Source: an uncultured Enhydrobacter sp. (GTDB taxonomy: Bacteria > Pseudomonadota > Gammaproteobacteria > Pseudomonadales > Moraxellaceae). Taken from it: a DNA stretch of 64,000 nucleotides. The stretch's first letter is position 1; each line of letters starts with the position of its first letter. The position numbers and the translations under genes were made by a program. The notes beneath the pieces are model-generated. The model was not told the DNA's origin, searched no databases, and worked only from the letters and a program-made list of their open reading frames with translations. Shown in pieces: positions 55,597 through 64,000 of this stretch. The stretch covers positions 1-64,000 of the forward strand of contig CAMIOS010000008.1 of the NCBI GenBank assembly GCA_946222995.1, written 5' to 3'.

Positions 55597-56607
55597 TTAG
55601 CATTTAAATCCAAGCTTTGACAAGTACGGCATGTATAACGTCACCTTGTCATGGTCACGTTGTAACTCATGAGAAACTCGACTAATAAATGCCGTCATCG
55701 CTTCGCCAGATCGAGCAAATTTACTGCCAAAATTTGTATCATTGGCAAGCTTGACTGCAAAGGTACTGGCTTGTGAAGCTGTTAGAAGATGAAGCATTTT
55801 GACACTCGACTCGCTAATTTCCGCTGTATCGGTTTTCTTTTTAACGCTAATATCGATACGAAAGTGAGTGATGTTGCGACCTGCCTTGATTGGGGCGATC
55901 TCAAGTTTAAAATCACCTTGCTTGTTAATTTGCTCAATAGCAGGGTCTAGTACTCGCCGTCTGAATTCAGCGACCTTCGGGTACTTGTCAGCCACGCCAA
56001 ATAAATCTTTCCACTCAAAGATGGACATCTCAGGGGTACTACCCAGTTTTTGCCATTTGGTGATTAACTCATAGATTCTTTTACTACTTGCTCCTGTGAA
56101 AGCTACGGTTTTGACATAGTCATATTTGGTGTATGCTTTACCCGTATGTTCAATCAAAAACGCCAATGGGTCAGAAAAATGCAGTAACAGATATCCCTGT
56201 TGGTCTTGGTAGGAGATACCCTGTAGCCAATTGTACTCCGCACGAAGTGTTGTAAAGTTATTATGAGGCGGTTTAAGCACTGATAATTTATCTTCTTCTT
56301 TGTCAGATATGATTGAAAGGTCACGATAAAGCGTGAATTTTAGTTTTTTTTCACCCAGTGTTTTTGCGGTATCTTTAAGCGTTTTATAAGCGTAAATGTC
56401 ACTGACTTGATTAGCGGCAGCGAACTCCTTGGCAGTAATCATCACTTGCTTACCACCCGATTGTAGTTTATGGATTTTGTTGATAGCAAGCGTCATTAAA
56501 TCATGTTCTGCCATCGTCAAGTCATAGCCAGCTTCGACTAAGGTATTGGATTTGGTAATCATGATTGTATCACTACTTTTACAGTAAAAATTTGCCTCTG
56601 CCATCAT
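55597..56607 (-). CDS. RepB-type (Rep_3) plasmid replication initiator
   Basis: 336 residues of the Initiator Rep family (PF01051). It includes VEAGYDLTMAEHDLMTLAINKI near residue 26, RAEYNWLQGISYQD, and two winged-helix DNA-binding domains with YDYVKTVAFTGASSKRIYELITKWQ and VAEFRRRVLDPAIEQINKQ. The protein binds iterons to open a plasmid origin. Five iterons lie directly upstream at 56716-56822. No partition or mobilisation genes follow. It indicates a plasmid replicon integrated beside the integrase. Confidence 0.92.
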   Translation of the reverse strand: MMAEANFYCKSSDTIMITKSNTLVEAGYDLTMAEHDLMTLAINKIHKLQSGGKQVMITAKEFAAANQVSDIYAYKTLKDTAKTLGEKKLKFTLYRDLSIISDKEEDKLSVLKPPHNNFTTLRAEYNWLQGISYQDQQGYLLLHFSDPLAFLIEHTGKAYTKYDYVKTVAFTGASSKRIYELITKWQKLGSTPEMSIFEWKDLFGVADKYPKVAEFRRRVLDPAIEQINKQGDFKLEIAPIKAGRNITHFRIDISVKKKTDTAEISESSVKMLHLLTASQASTFAVKLANDTNFGSKFARSGEAMTAFISRVSHELQRDHDKVTLYMPYLSKLGFKC

Positions 56608-56617
56608 ACCACTCGTT

Positions 56618-56636
56618 ATTAAGCATTTCGCTTAAT
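56618..56636. promoter_or_regulatory. Inverted repeat in the rep promoter
   Basis: ATTAAGC (56618-56624), 5-base spacer ATTTC and GCTTAAT (56630-56636), 11 bases upstream of the rep start. This is a typical place for a Rep autorepression operator. Confidence 0.45.
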
Positions 56637-56715
56637 TATAAGAATGGACAAAAAAAGCATGAAATCGTAAGTGACCTTAAGTGACATCGGTTACAAAAGT
56701 TAACCAAGTTTTCAA

Positions 56716-56822
56716 TTCAATAATTTGTACATCTATACCAATAATCTGTACATCTTAATTCAATAATCCGTACATCTATTTTCAATAATTTGTACATCTA
56801 ACTTCAACAAGTTGTACATTTA
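56716..56822. repeat. Five 20-bp iterons of a plasmid origin
   Basis: Consensus TTCAATAATTTGTACATCTA at 56716-56735, 56737-56756, 56759-56778, 56781-56800 and 56803-56822, spaced 21-22 bp (two helical turns). The first and fourth are identical, and the last differs most. They lie upstream of the Rep_3 gene in the standard layout of an oriV; the adjoining 56823-56899 is AT-rich and could be the unwinding region. Confidence 0.85.
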
Positions 56823-56899
56823 CTAGGCTCTAAAGCAAGTATTCTCAATGCACAAAGCCTGCTGATAACTCTTATAATATTTAATAACATTAATAGTGA

Positions 56900-58186
56900 T
56901 TATATGTTATCTGAATGAGTTTTTAGGAAACTCTCATTGTCAAAGATAAATTGAGAAATTTCCTTGATTATATATTCTGCATTTAGGTAACGCTCGTAAT
57001 TCAATCTTTTTTCAATCCATTCATCGACCAGGCTTTTGCTTACAGGATAAAAATTATGGCGTAACCTTTCAGAGAAAGTATTTTCTAAAGTCTTAATATT
57101 TATAACCTTATGGGTATTACGAGATTCTTCAGCCAAAGCTATGACTTTTGCGAAATAATCTAAATAGTTATCATTCTCCAATTCCCATTTCTCATATGTT
57201 CTTCTGTGCACAACGCTCAAATCATAAGATAAGTGACCATTATATGTGGTATAAAGCATATATTTATCGGCATCGAAAAACATAGCCAGTCGTTCAAAAT
57301 CTCTGACTGCTTCATTATTTTTAGTCTCATTCTGAAATACTCCTGCAATTTCGATAATCTTTCTTTCATTTGATGAATATTTTCTTAAGAATTCAAGAAT
57401 AACTTTCCAATGCTTGGATGATAAAAGTGAAAAGTAGGATTGAGCGTATTCTTTTAATAAAGCTAAAACCAATTTTTCATGTTGAGCAATATTTTCAAAG
57501 TCTATTTTTGGAGAATTGCTTATGAATTCTCGATAGAAATTTATCCAATTAAAAAAAGTAGCTAGTTCTTCGGGTTCAGCGTTGTGAAGAGCCTTATTAT
57601 ATTCTCCCCAAAATAAAATCCGTCCATTCAATTCAGGACAGAGAAACTCAATGAATTTGTTATATGAGTGAATTGGCTCAATTTCTTTGGCTTCAGCTCG
57701 TTTTTCTTCAACCAATTTTCTCTTAGTATGATCTCTTCGCTCCAAGCTTTCTTTATGATGATATGACCCGACAATGCCGTAAAAATGTTGCCAAAAATTT
57801 CTTTTACTATTAAGCACCAAATTTTCAATTGGTACAAGGCTTTCATAGCGATAAGCAAAAGGCTTACCATACTTAGCACTTAATATGATTTTATCGAGAC
57901 TATTAATTCGTTGATAAAGTTTTTCATCTTCAAAAAAGCCAAGTTGTAAAAACCAATTTTTAAATAGATTGTTTACCTGAATACTATTTTTACTAAATTG
58001 GTCAATCGCTTCTTCCGTGATTGCTATATTTGGTAGAGCTATCATGTCTATAAGTGTATCAAGCGTAAAGTTGCCTTCTCGATACTGATAGAGTAGAAAG
58101 TCAGAATAAACCAGATTTTCATATAACGCTCTCATCTCTTCCATATCAGATAATGGGCCATGTGCTTCATGCAACACAAACTTCAT
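56900..58186 (-). CDS. Hypothetical protein, AT-rich
   Basis: 428 residues; I do not recognise the family. No signal peptide or clear membrane segment. It opens MKFVLHEAHGPLSDMEEM, and the rest is helical and charged (RRDHTKRKLVEEKRAEAKEIEP near residue 150; NYLDYFAKVIALAEESRN near 340). AAGGAA lies 7 bases before ATG. Its base composition is more AT-rich than its neighbours, which suggests recent transfer. It is divergent from the giant helicase gene and could share a regulatory region with it. Confidence 0.65.
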   Translation of the reverse strand: MKFVLHEAHGPLSDMEEMRALYENLVYSDFLLYQYREGNFTLDTLIDMIALPNIAITEEAIDQFSKNSIQVNNLFKNWFLQLGFFEDEKLYQRINSLDKIILSAKYGKPFAYRYESLVPIENLVLNSKRNFWQHFYGIVGSYHHKESLERRDHTKRKLVEEKRAEAKEIEPIHSYNKFIEFLCPELNGRILFWGEYNKALHNAEPEELATFFNWINFYREFISNSPKIDFENIAQHEKLVLALLKEYAQSYFSLLSSKHWKVILEFLRKYSSNERKIIEIAGVFQNETKNNEAVRDFERLAMFFDADKYMLYTTYNGHLSYDLSVVHRRTYEKWELENDNYLDYFAKVIALAEESRNTHKVINIKTLENTFSERLRHNFYPVSKSLVDEWIEKRLNYERYLNAEYIIKEISQFIFDNESFLKTHSDNI

Positions 58187-58322
58187 GATATTTCCTTATG
58201 ACCAATAATTAAAAAGTTATCAATAACAATTCATTACAACCAATAATTATTAAAATATCTAGCATTATATCTGCTATGCTATAAATAGCAGATATAAGTT
58301 TAATATTCAATACTTCAAATAA

Positions 58323-61300
58323 ATGAAGCCCATGACGACTGATTTAGAATTTATCGAACCTATTTCACAACCCCCTAAAGAACCTAATCCCATTGCAGGG
58401 CTAGGTGAATACCTACAATCCAATCTGAGCGACTATTTTGAAAGCCTAACCGCAGTAGACGACATCCAAGCGATTTTAGACCAAGTTAAGTTAAAGCCAG
58501 ATACTATCATGTGGCTTGACTTAGAAATTGACCCAGATACTCAAAAACTGCTTGACGGAGCAGTTATCGCTAATGGTTTATATTGGCAATTTGATAAAAC
58601 GTTGTTTAATAACAATGCAAGCCAGCTTTTTGAGATTTTTCAGACGGCTCACTATTTAGGCGGGCATAATTTAATTGAGTTTGATTTGCCAAGATTAGTA
58701 GACTTTTTTAGCGGTATTGAGCAGTTGAATATTGCTGATGACACGTTGGCTGATTGGCAAGCCAAAACATGGGATACGCTTATCCTTAGTTGCCTGTTGA
58801 TTCCACATCAGCCGACCCATGCGTTAGCCAAACTCTATAAAGCCAATACCGCTTATAACAATCCTGTGCTCGACTGTATCGAAAGTCGGATAATATTTCA
58901 GCTGTGTCTAACAGCATGGGATAATTTATCCTTGGATAGCCAGTTTTTATACCATCAACTATTGCCCAATCTTGAGCAATTATCCAGTAAATCGTATTTT
59001 TATGTCGATAATGACTGTATCTTTGACTGGGATAAAATCACGAGCGAAATGCCCGAAGGCAATCAATATGAGCTTATTGCCTTGCTAAAGCAAGCTTATG
59101 ATACACTCAAACAGCAAAAAATCACACCGAAAGAGAACACCAATCCTTGGCAATATCTGGGTTTAGCGTGTTTTGTTAACTGGCTTCGCTATTTTGCCAA
59201 ACCGCAAGCTCGCCGTCCTGTATGGATTAGCAAACACCCTTTGTATAAAGTCAGCTTTCAGCAGGCCGAATCAATTTTTTGGCAAATTCATGAGCCTAAT
59301 GAAGATTGGATTAACAGCCAATGCAAAGCGTTTTTTGGCTTTGATAAATTGCGTGATGGTCAAATGCAAATTGTCAAAGCTACCCTTGCCAATCAAGATA
59401 TCCCACTGGGAATTTTACCAACAGGAGGCGGAAAGAGTTTAACTTTCCAATTACCTGCATTGATTTTTAGTAAGTATCAACGCCAACTTACGGTTGTTAT
59501 TTCACCGCTTAAAGCCTTAATCGAAGATCAAGTCATTAATCTACATACCCAACTGCCCAACTATGAAAGTCGTATCGCTTACCTAACATCAGGACAAACC
59601 CCCGAAACGCAAAAAAGCATTATCACAGGGGTATGGCAAGGCGATATTGACATCCTGTATTTAAGCCCAGAACGCTTGCGAACTCATAGTATTCGTCAAT
59701 TGCTTAAAAATCGCCCGCCTGCATTTTGGGTACTGGATGAAGCTCATACCTTAAGCCAATGGGGCACCGATTTTCGCCCTGACTTTTTGCGCATTGCTGA
59801 CCATATTATCGCTTGTTATAGCCCAGATCTCGCTCAAAAAGTAAAGTCAAGCATTGAAGCAATAGCGAAAAAGCCTAGTAAACATGACAGTCAATTTGAT
59901 TTGCTGGCAGAAGATACGCCCAAAACCGTTGATGAGCCTGCTAGAGATTATGATTTCATTGCCCCAAAAGTCAGCCTAGTGACCGCTACTGCATCGAGCC
60001 GTGTCAAAGAAGATTTGGATAAAGAATTGGTCAATAAACTGATAGCTTTAACCGATAATAAGCCTTTGGTGCAGTATGGTACACCTGTTGAAAGCCTAAA
60101 AATTTGGCGAGAGAATATCACGCCACACTTTGAACAAGTGCCAAAAGAAAACCGCATGACGAGAATTTATCAAATCTTGCGTGAACGTCATGCCTGGTAT
60201 GAACAAAACCATCCTGAACATCCAGAGCAAGGTATTGCCCTTGTATACCTGAGAAACCGCAAAGCCTGCGAAGAGTACGCCAAACACTTTGCCGAACAAA
60301 ATCTCAAAGCAGTTGCTTATCATGGCAAACTTGATGAATCGCAGAAAAAGCAAATCTTACAACAGTTTAAAAATAATGAATTGGACGTGGTTGTTTGTAC
60401 CAATGCTTTTGGTATGGGTATTGATAAAGCAGGGATTCATACCGTCATCCATAGTGGTGTGCCAAACAATCTTGAATCCTATGTGCAAGAAATCGGGCGT
60501 GGGGCAAGAAAATCCCATGAACACGCCCACGCTTTTATGCTGTGGGACAATAGCGACATCGAAAATCAATTCCAACAAGAACGTAATTCTCGTATCCCCA
60601 ATACCGACACCTTAAAAAACTGTTGGGAACAAATCAGACCAATTCTGAGCAGACAGCCTAGTGACCAATGGTTTGCAGGCAATTTACTGTTGCCGATTTT
60701 GGGCATTGACGATGATGCGGAGCAGCTTAATACCCAAATTCGTGTAGCTCTATTGGCTTTAGAGCGCTATGGCTTGTTGATTGAAAAAGAACAACAACCT
60801 GCTTTCATTACGATTAAACTATTGCAAAGTCCCACAGAGGAGCATAATGGTAAACTGCTTAAACTGTACAATCAATTACAGCAAATTAACGATAACCTAC
60901 CGACCCAAACCAGTATTTATAAAATCACTGAAAAACAGCCCACTCGTTATCATCTGCCCGAGCTTGCGGTAGCGTTAGGCTATTCGGTCAAGCAGTTACT
61001 TAACCTACTTCGTCAATTGGTCAAACTGGGATTTGCTCAATGGGAAATCGTGGTCAATATTCGCTTAAACTATACGGTCAGACATCTAAAAAGTGAGTTT
61101 AATAAAAAAAAGCGTATGCTTGATGCCTTAAAAGCTTTTATTGCTAGCAATTTTTTTCAAACACATTATCAAGAGATGGATAGTGTGGATGGGTTTGAGC
61201 GTTTTGATAGCAGAGCCCTAGATAATTGGCTTGTGTCTCATCAGTATCAGTTCCGCACGGCTAAAGAAATTTTCCCAATGTTGCGAGCGCTAAATATCAT

Positions 61301-63809
61301 TGCTACACGCCATCATTCACGCCAGTATTTTACTGTCAGCTCGACCGCCGAAACCAAAGAGCAACTAGGGATTGAGCAACTTAGTGATAACTGGCACAAT
61401 TGGCTAACTCTTGCTGAACAGCAACTGAATCAGCTTGCCCCATTGCTGGATGAGTATATTTTTGCCAAACTTGATGGGAAGGGGAAAGAAGTCGGCGAAA
61501 ATTTCTCGTTGGACGATATTGCCGAGCAGTTTAACCTTTCACCAATAATTATTTTGCACCAACTTGAACAACTTCAAAAACTGGGCATTATTGAGCTATC
61601 ACGGCTTGACGATGATGCCAATGCGATTTTCTTTATTGGTGCGAATAAAACCAAAAAGCCATATAACGCCGTCGCTTATCGCTACTTACAACAACATTAT
61701 GAAGACCGTTGTATGCGGATTCATGTGTTAAATCATTGGCTGGGTAGCGACATAGACACTAAACGCTCACTGATGGAAGACTACTTTAGAAAGCCATTAA
61801 CCGACGTGATTGAGCAATATATCCCCAAAGAAACCGATGTCACTCGCCCTTACCTCAAAGATTATAAAAAACTGATTTTACCCAACCATTTAAGTGATAT
61901 ACAAAAACAAATCATTGAAGATAAAAGCCGTGCATCGATGATTTTGGCAGGACCTGGTTCAGGAAAAACCACAGTGGTTGTACATCGGGTTGCCCATTTG
62001 TTGATGATTGAAGAGATTAAGCCTGAGAAAATTCTGATTTTGGCTTATAACCGTTTAGCAGTGTGTGAATTACGAGACCGCCTAAAAGCTCTAGTAGGAA
62101 ATAATGCTAATGGCGTGACGATTTTGACTTTCCATGCTTTGGCTAGACAAATCACAGGACTGTCAGAAAAAGATGCCACCAATGAACAATTGGATGAAAT
62201 TTGTTCTCGGATTGCTCATCTAAATGAAGAAAAAAATGACGATAAACGCCGGAACAATACCCGCTACCAATGGCTGATTGAGCAAGCGATTGCCCAGCTT
62301 AAAGAATCCCCCCAGTATTTTCAGTACATCATGGTCGATGAATTCCAAGATATTGATGAGTATCAATACGAGTTGATTGGGTTATTAGCTGACTTGCAAG
62401 AAGCGGAAACCGAAGAAGATACCACTGACAATCAATCGTCAGGCAACTATGAACAACGTGGTTATCTAATGGTTGTGGGTGATGATGACCAGAATTTATA
62501 TGCTTTTCGTGGGGCAAGTATCAAGTTTATTCAGCAGTTTGAACAAAACTATCATATTGACGTTTCACAGAAATATTATCTGCTCAATAATTATCGCAGT
62601 GCCGATAATATCGTCAATCTTGCCAATAACTTTATCAGCCAGTCACTACCCAATGAAGAACGGTTAAAAGATGCTGATAATAGCATCAAGCCTACTCATA
62701 TTCACCCAGATTCGCCGATTCGCTATGGCACATTTCATCAGCCAAAAGGTATTGATATGGCGAGTTGGGTTGCTCAAGATATTCAAGCCAAACTGGCTGA
62801 ATTCGAAAGTTTAGAGCATAAACCTAGCATCGCCATTTTAGCCCCACAATGGCGAGACTTTGATGCAATACAGCATTATCTAGAAATTTTAGGCATTAAC
62901 AGCCAACGCTATAATGAAAGCGAGCAGTTAATTCCATTAAATAGCTTTATCGGACAGGCTTTGTACCAGTTTTTGGATAATGAACGCCTGACGATAATTG
63001 ATGGACAAGTGACCACGTTTTTAGAAAATTGGCGACAACAACAACATTTAACCGCTTTAGATAAGGCGTGGCAAGCTATCTTAGGTAATGTCGAAGACTT
63101 AGCTGATGTTACCTATGAACAAGTATTACAACGGCTTGAAATAACCCAATATGATAGTGAAAAAGCGGTTTACTTGCTCAGTTACCATAGTGCTAAGGGC
63201 ATGGAATTTGACCATATTTATGTCATTGACCAAATAGGTAGCTACAAGCAAAATCACGAAAATAGTCAAGATACGGTTAGACCTTTATATGTGGCTCTGA
63301 CACGAGCTAAGCAATCACTCACTGTTTTGCAACATCAACAAAATAATCATCAAATATTAGCTGATTTGTTAGCTAAACAAGGTAATAAACTTGAAATACC
63401 AAAGGTGAGTAAACCAGACCATTTATGTTTTCACCGATTCTTACAACTGGAAGAAATTGTATTGACACCAAAAGCCTTGGTAATTGAAGAAGGGCGAGAT
63501 TTTGTCACTCAGGTTTTTGTTAAAGATGGCTGGGGCAAATCAAATGATGTATTTAGTCGATTTATTATCAAAGACTGGAATAAGCATAAAATGACATCGG
63601 GTTTCTATTCACCAGGTAATCAGCTTATTTGCCAGTTTTCAAGCAATTTAACCACTAAGTTAGGCAATATGAATATTGAACTAGTAGGTTTTACTACCAC
63701 TCGCTTCTATCAACGAGATATGAGTTGGTATGAAAAGCATCAGTATCATGGTATAGAAACTTCCCATTATCTGATAGTACCGTTTGTAATTTTTAGATAT
63801 CATATTTAA
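58323..63809 (+). CDS. Fused DnaQ-like exonuclease / RecQ helicase / UvrD helicase
   Basis: 1828 residues with three recognisable modules. Residues 60-190 are a DEDD exonuclease-like domain: WLDLEID (D66, E68), GHNLIEFDLP (D121) and NPVLDCIES (D183). About 350-780 is a RecQ-family helicase: LPTGGGKSLTFQ, LDEAHTLSQWG (DEAH), QEIGRGARKS. A helical/winged region follows. About 1190-1690 is a UvrD/Rep helicase: AGPGSGKTT, VDEFQDIDEYQ, GDDDQNLYAFRGA, YHSAKGMEFD and YVALTRAK. The last 140 residues are unrecognised. Both ATPase motif sets are complete. No clear ribosome site is seen; ATG at 58332 is an alternative start. It probably processes DNA ends or branched DNA and may be defensive. Confidence 0.9.
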   Translation: MKPMTTDLEFIEPISQPPKEPNPIAGLGEYLQSNLSDYFESLTAVDDIQAILDQVKLKPDTIMWLDLEIDPDTQKLLDGAVIANGLYWQFDKTLFNNNASQLFEIFQTAHYLGGHNLIEFDLPRLVDFFSGIEQLNIADDTLADWQAKTWDTLILSCLLIPHQPTHALAKLYKANTAYNNPVLDCIESRIIFQLCLTAWDNLSLDSQFLYHQLLPNLEQLSSKSYFYVDNDCIFDWDKITSEMPEGNQYELIALLKQAYDTLKQQKITPKENTNPWQYLGLACFVNWLRYFAKPQARRPVWISKHPLYKVSFQQAESIFWQIHEPNEDWINSQCKAFFGFDKLRDGQMQIVKATLANQDIPLGILPTGGGKSLTFQLPALIFSKYQRQLTVVISPLKALIEDQVINLHTQLPNYESRIAYLTSGQTPETQKSIITGVWQGDIDILYLSPERLRTHSIRQLLKNRPPAFWVLDEAHTLSQWGTDFRPDFLRIADHIIACYSPDLAQKVKSSIEAIAKKPSKHDSQFDLLAEDTPKTVDEPARDYDFIAPKVSLVTATASSRVKEDLDKELVNKLIALTDNKPLVQYGTPVESLKIWRENITPHFEQVPKENRMTRIYQILRERHAWYEQNHPEHPEQGIALVYLRNRKACEEYAKHFAEQNLKAVAYHGKLDESQKKQILQQFKNNELDVVVCTNAFGMGIDKAGIHTVIHSGVPNNLESYVQEIGRGARKSHEHAHAFMLWDNSDIENQFQQERNSRIPNTDTLKNCWEQIRPILSRQPSDQWFAGNLLLPILGIDDDAEQLNTQIRVALLALERYGLLIEKEQQPAFITIKLLQSPTEEHNGKLLKLYNQLQQINDNLPTQTSIYKITEKQPTRYHLPELAVALGYSVKQLLNLLRQLVKLGFAQWEIVVNIRLNYTVRHLKSEFNKKKRMLDALKAFIASNFFQTHYQEMDSVDGFERFDSRALDNWLVSHQYQFRTAKEIFPMLRALNIIATRHHSRQYFTVSSTAETKEQLGIEQLSDNWHNWLTLAEQQLNQLAPLLDEYIFAKLDGKGKEVGENFSLDDIAEQFNLSPIIILHQLEQLQKLGIIELSRLDDDANAIFFIGANKTKKPYNAVAYRYLQQHYEDRCMRIHVLNHWLGSDIDTKRSLMEDYFRKPLTDVIEQYIPKETDVTRPYLKDYKKLILPNHLSDIQKQIIEDKSRASMILAGPGSGKTTVVVHRVAHLLMIEEIKPEKILILAYNRLAVCELRDRLKALVGNNANGVTILTFHALARQITGLSEKDATNEQLDEICSRIAHLNEEKNDDKRRNNTRYQWLIEQAIAQLKESPQYFQYIMVDEFQDIDEYQYELIGLLADLQEAETEEDTTDNQSSGNYEQRGYLMVVGDDDQNLYAFRGASIKFIQQFEQNYHIDVSQKYYLLNNYRSADNIVNLANNFISQSLPNEERLKDADNSIKPTHIHPDSPIRYGTFHQPKGIDMASWVAQDIQAKLAEFESLEHKPSIAILAPQWRDFDAIQHYLEILGINSQRYNESEQLIPLNSFIGQALYQFLDNERLTIIDGQVTTFLENWRQQQHLTALDKAWQAILGNVEDLADVTYEQVLQRLEITQYDSEKAVYLLSYHSAKGMEFDHIYVIDQIGSYKQNHENSQDTVRPLYVALTRAKQSLTVLQHQQNNHQILADLLAKQGNKLEIPKVSKPDHLCFHRFLQLEEIVLTPKALVIEEGRDFVTQVFVKDGWGKSNDVFSRFIIKDWNKHKMTSGFYSPGNQLICQFSSNLTTKLGNMNIELVGFTTTRFYQRDMSWYEKHQYHGIETSHYLIVPFVIFRYHI

Positions 63810-63904
63810 TATAATTTTTTAACAAGATATATTTAGGAATATTTTTTGGTTAAAAATCACGATATATTATTGACAACTATGAATTACATGATAATATATT
63901 TATC

Positions 63905-64000
63905 ATGATAGACTTTAATTACGAAAATCTTACACTTGCTAGACAATATCATGGACTTAGTCAAAAAGATTTGGCGAGTCTAGTAGATATTGCTCAATCT
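63905..64000 (+). CDS. Xre-type helix-turn-helix protein, cut by the window end
   Basis: The first 32 residues are visible, open at the window edge. They read YENLTLARQYHGLSQKDLASLVDIAQS, which is a Cro/CI-type HTH beginning. Such an N-terminus is common in Xre proteins fused to an ImmA/IrrE-type peptidase domain, but the rest is outside the window. There is no clear ribosome site before ATG. Confidence 0.6.
   Translation, partial: MIDFNYENLTLARQYHGLSQKDLASLVDIAQS

Noticed and set aside
56618..56640. Possible XerC/XerD (pdif-like) site starting ATTTCGCTTAA
   Set aside because: Only a XerC-like half is present. The XerD half TTATGTTAAAT does not follow, and the bases are better explained as an inverted repeat before rep.
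56716..56822. Repeat array considered as CRISPR
   Set aside because: There is almost no spacer between 20-bp units and they sit beside a Rep_3 gene, so they are iterons.

Overview
The window reads as a chromosome segment from the family Moraxellaceae, most likely a Moraxella osloensis (Faucicola)-type organism. The basis is the moderate AT-rich composition, the protein sequences of the housekeeping genes, and neighbourhoods such as tRNA-Gln/prs/rplY/pth, tig-clpP-clpX, ubiG-gph-yciK and ffh/ypjD. This is an inference from family knowledge; no database was searched.

Positions 1-37000 are almost entirely core genome. They hold alanine dehydrogenase, two identical tRNA-Gln genes, prs, rplY (Ctc-type L25), pth and panD, then a PfkB sugar/nucleoside kinase, a PreP-like M16 peptidase, a crotonase, lolB, a TPR protein, hemA and glnD. 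Further on are a CDF metal transporter without its cytoplasmic domain and a phospholipase D/cardiolipin synthase-like gene broken by three in-frame stops. These are followed by an MFS efflux protein, a small HExxH protein, a DksA/TraR zinc finger, yciK, gph, ubiG, clpX, clpP, tig, rdgB, sodB, recA, recX, an OPT transporter, ffh and a CcsA/YpjD-like protein. Many strong hairpin terminators separate the transcription units.

Positions 37400-42576 hold a urea ABC transporter operon (urtABCDE, minus strand) that appears to be decaying. UrtD has lost about ten residues directly after its P-loop, and urtA is cut off so that only its C-terminal half remains.

From 42577 to the end the window is an accessory region. 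Part A (about 42.6-52.8 kb) carries an AAA-ATPase/PD-(D/E)XK protein and a set of large tyrosine-recombinase-type genes: 183 aa, 738 aa (degenerate recombinase-like) and 1097 aa (full R...HxxR...H...Y signature). Just upstream of the 1097-aa gene lie two 12-7-12 inverted-repeat sites built like recombinase core sites. An HNH nuclease and a SAM methyltransferase follow, joined by a TAATG overlap. Short repeats of TGACACCGACCT lie at both ends of this part. Part B (52.8-56.9 kb) is a second mobile unit: an integrase operon with its excisionase-like gene and two small accessory genes, two tandem duplicated Xre-type regulators transcribed divergently over repeated operators, and a RepB-type (Rep_3) plasmid initiator gene with five 20-bp iterons, so a plasmid replicon appears to be integrated here. 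Part C (56.9-64.0 kb) has an unrecognised AT-rich gene, a giant DnaQ-like exonuclease/RecQ/UvrD fusion of 1828 aa, and the start of another Xre-type protein cut by the window edge.

The best candidates for an undescribed system are the multi-gene large-recombinase module with its paired inverted-repeat sites, the coupled HNH-methyltransferase pair it carries, and the triple exonuclease-RecQ-UvrD fusion. Together they look like a mobile island with nucleic-acid-processing, possibly anti-phage, cargo.
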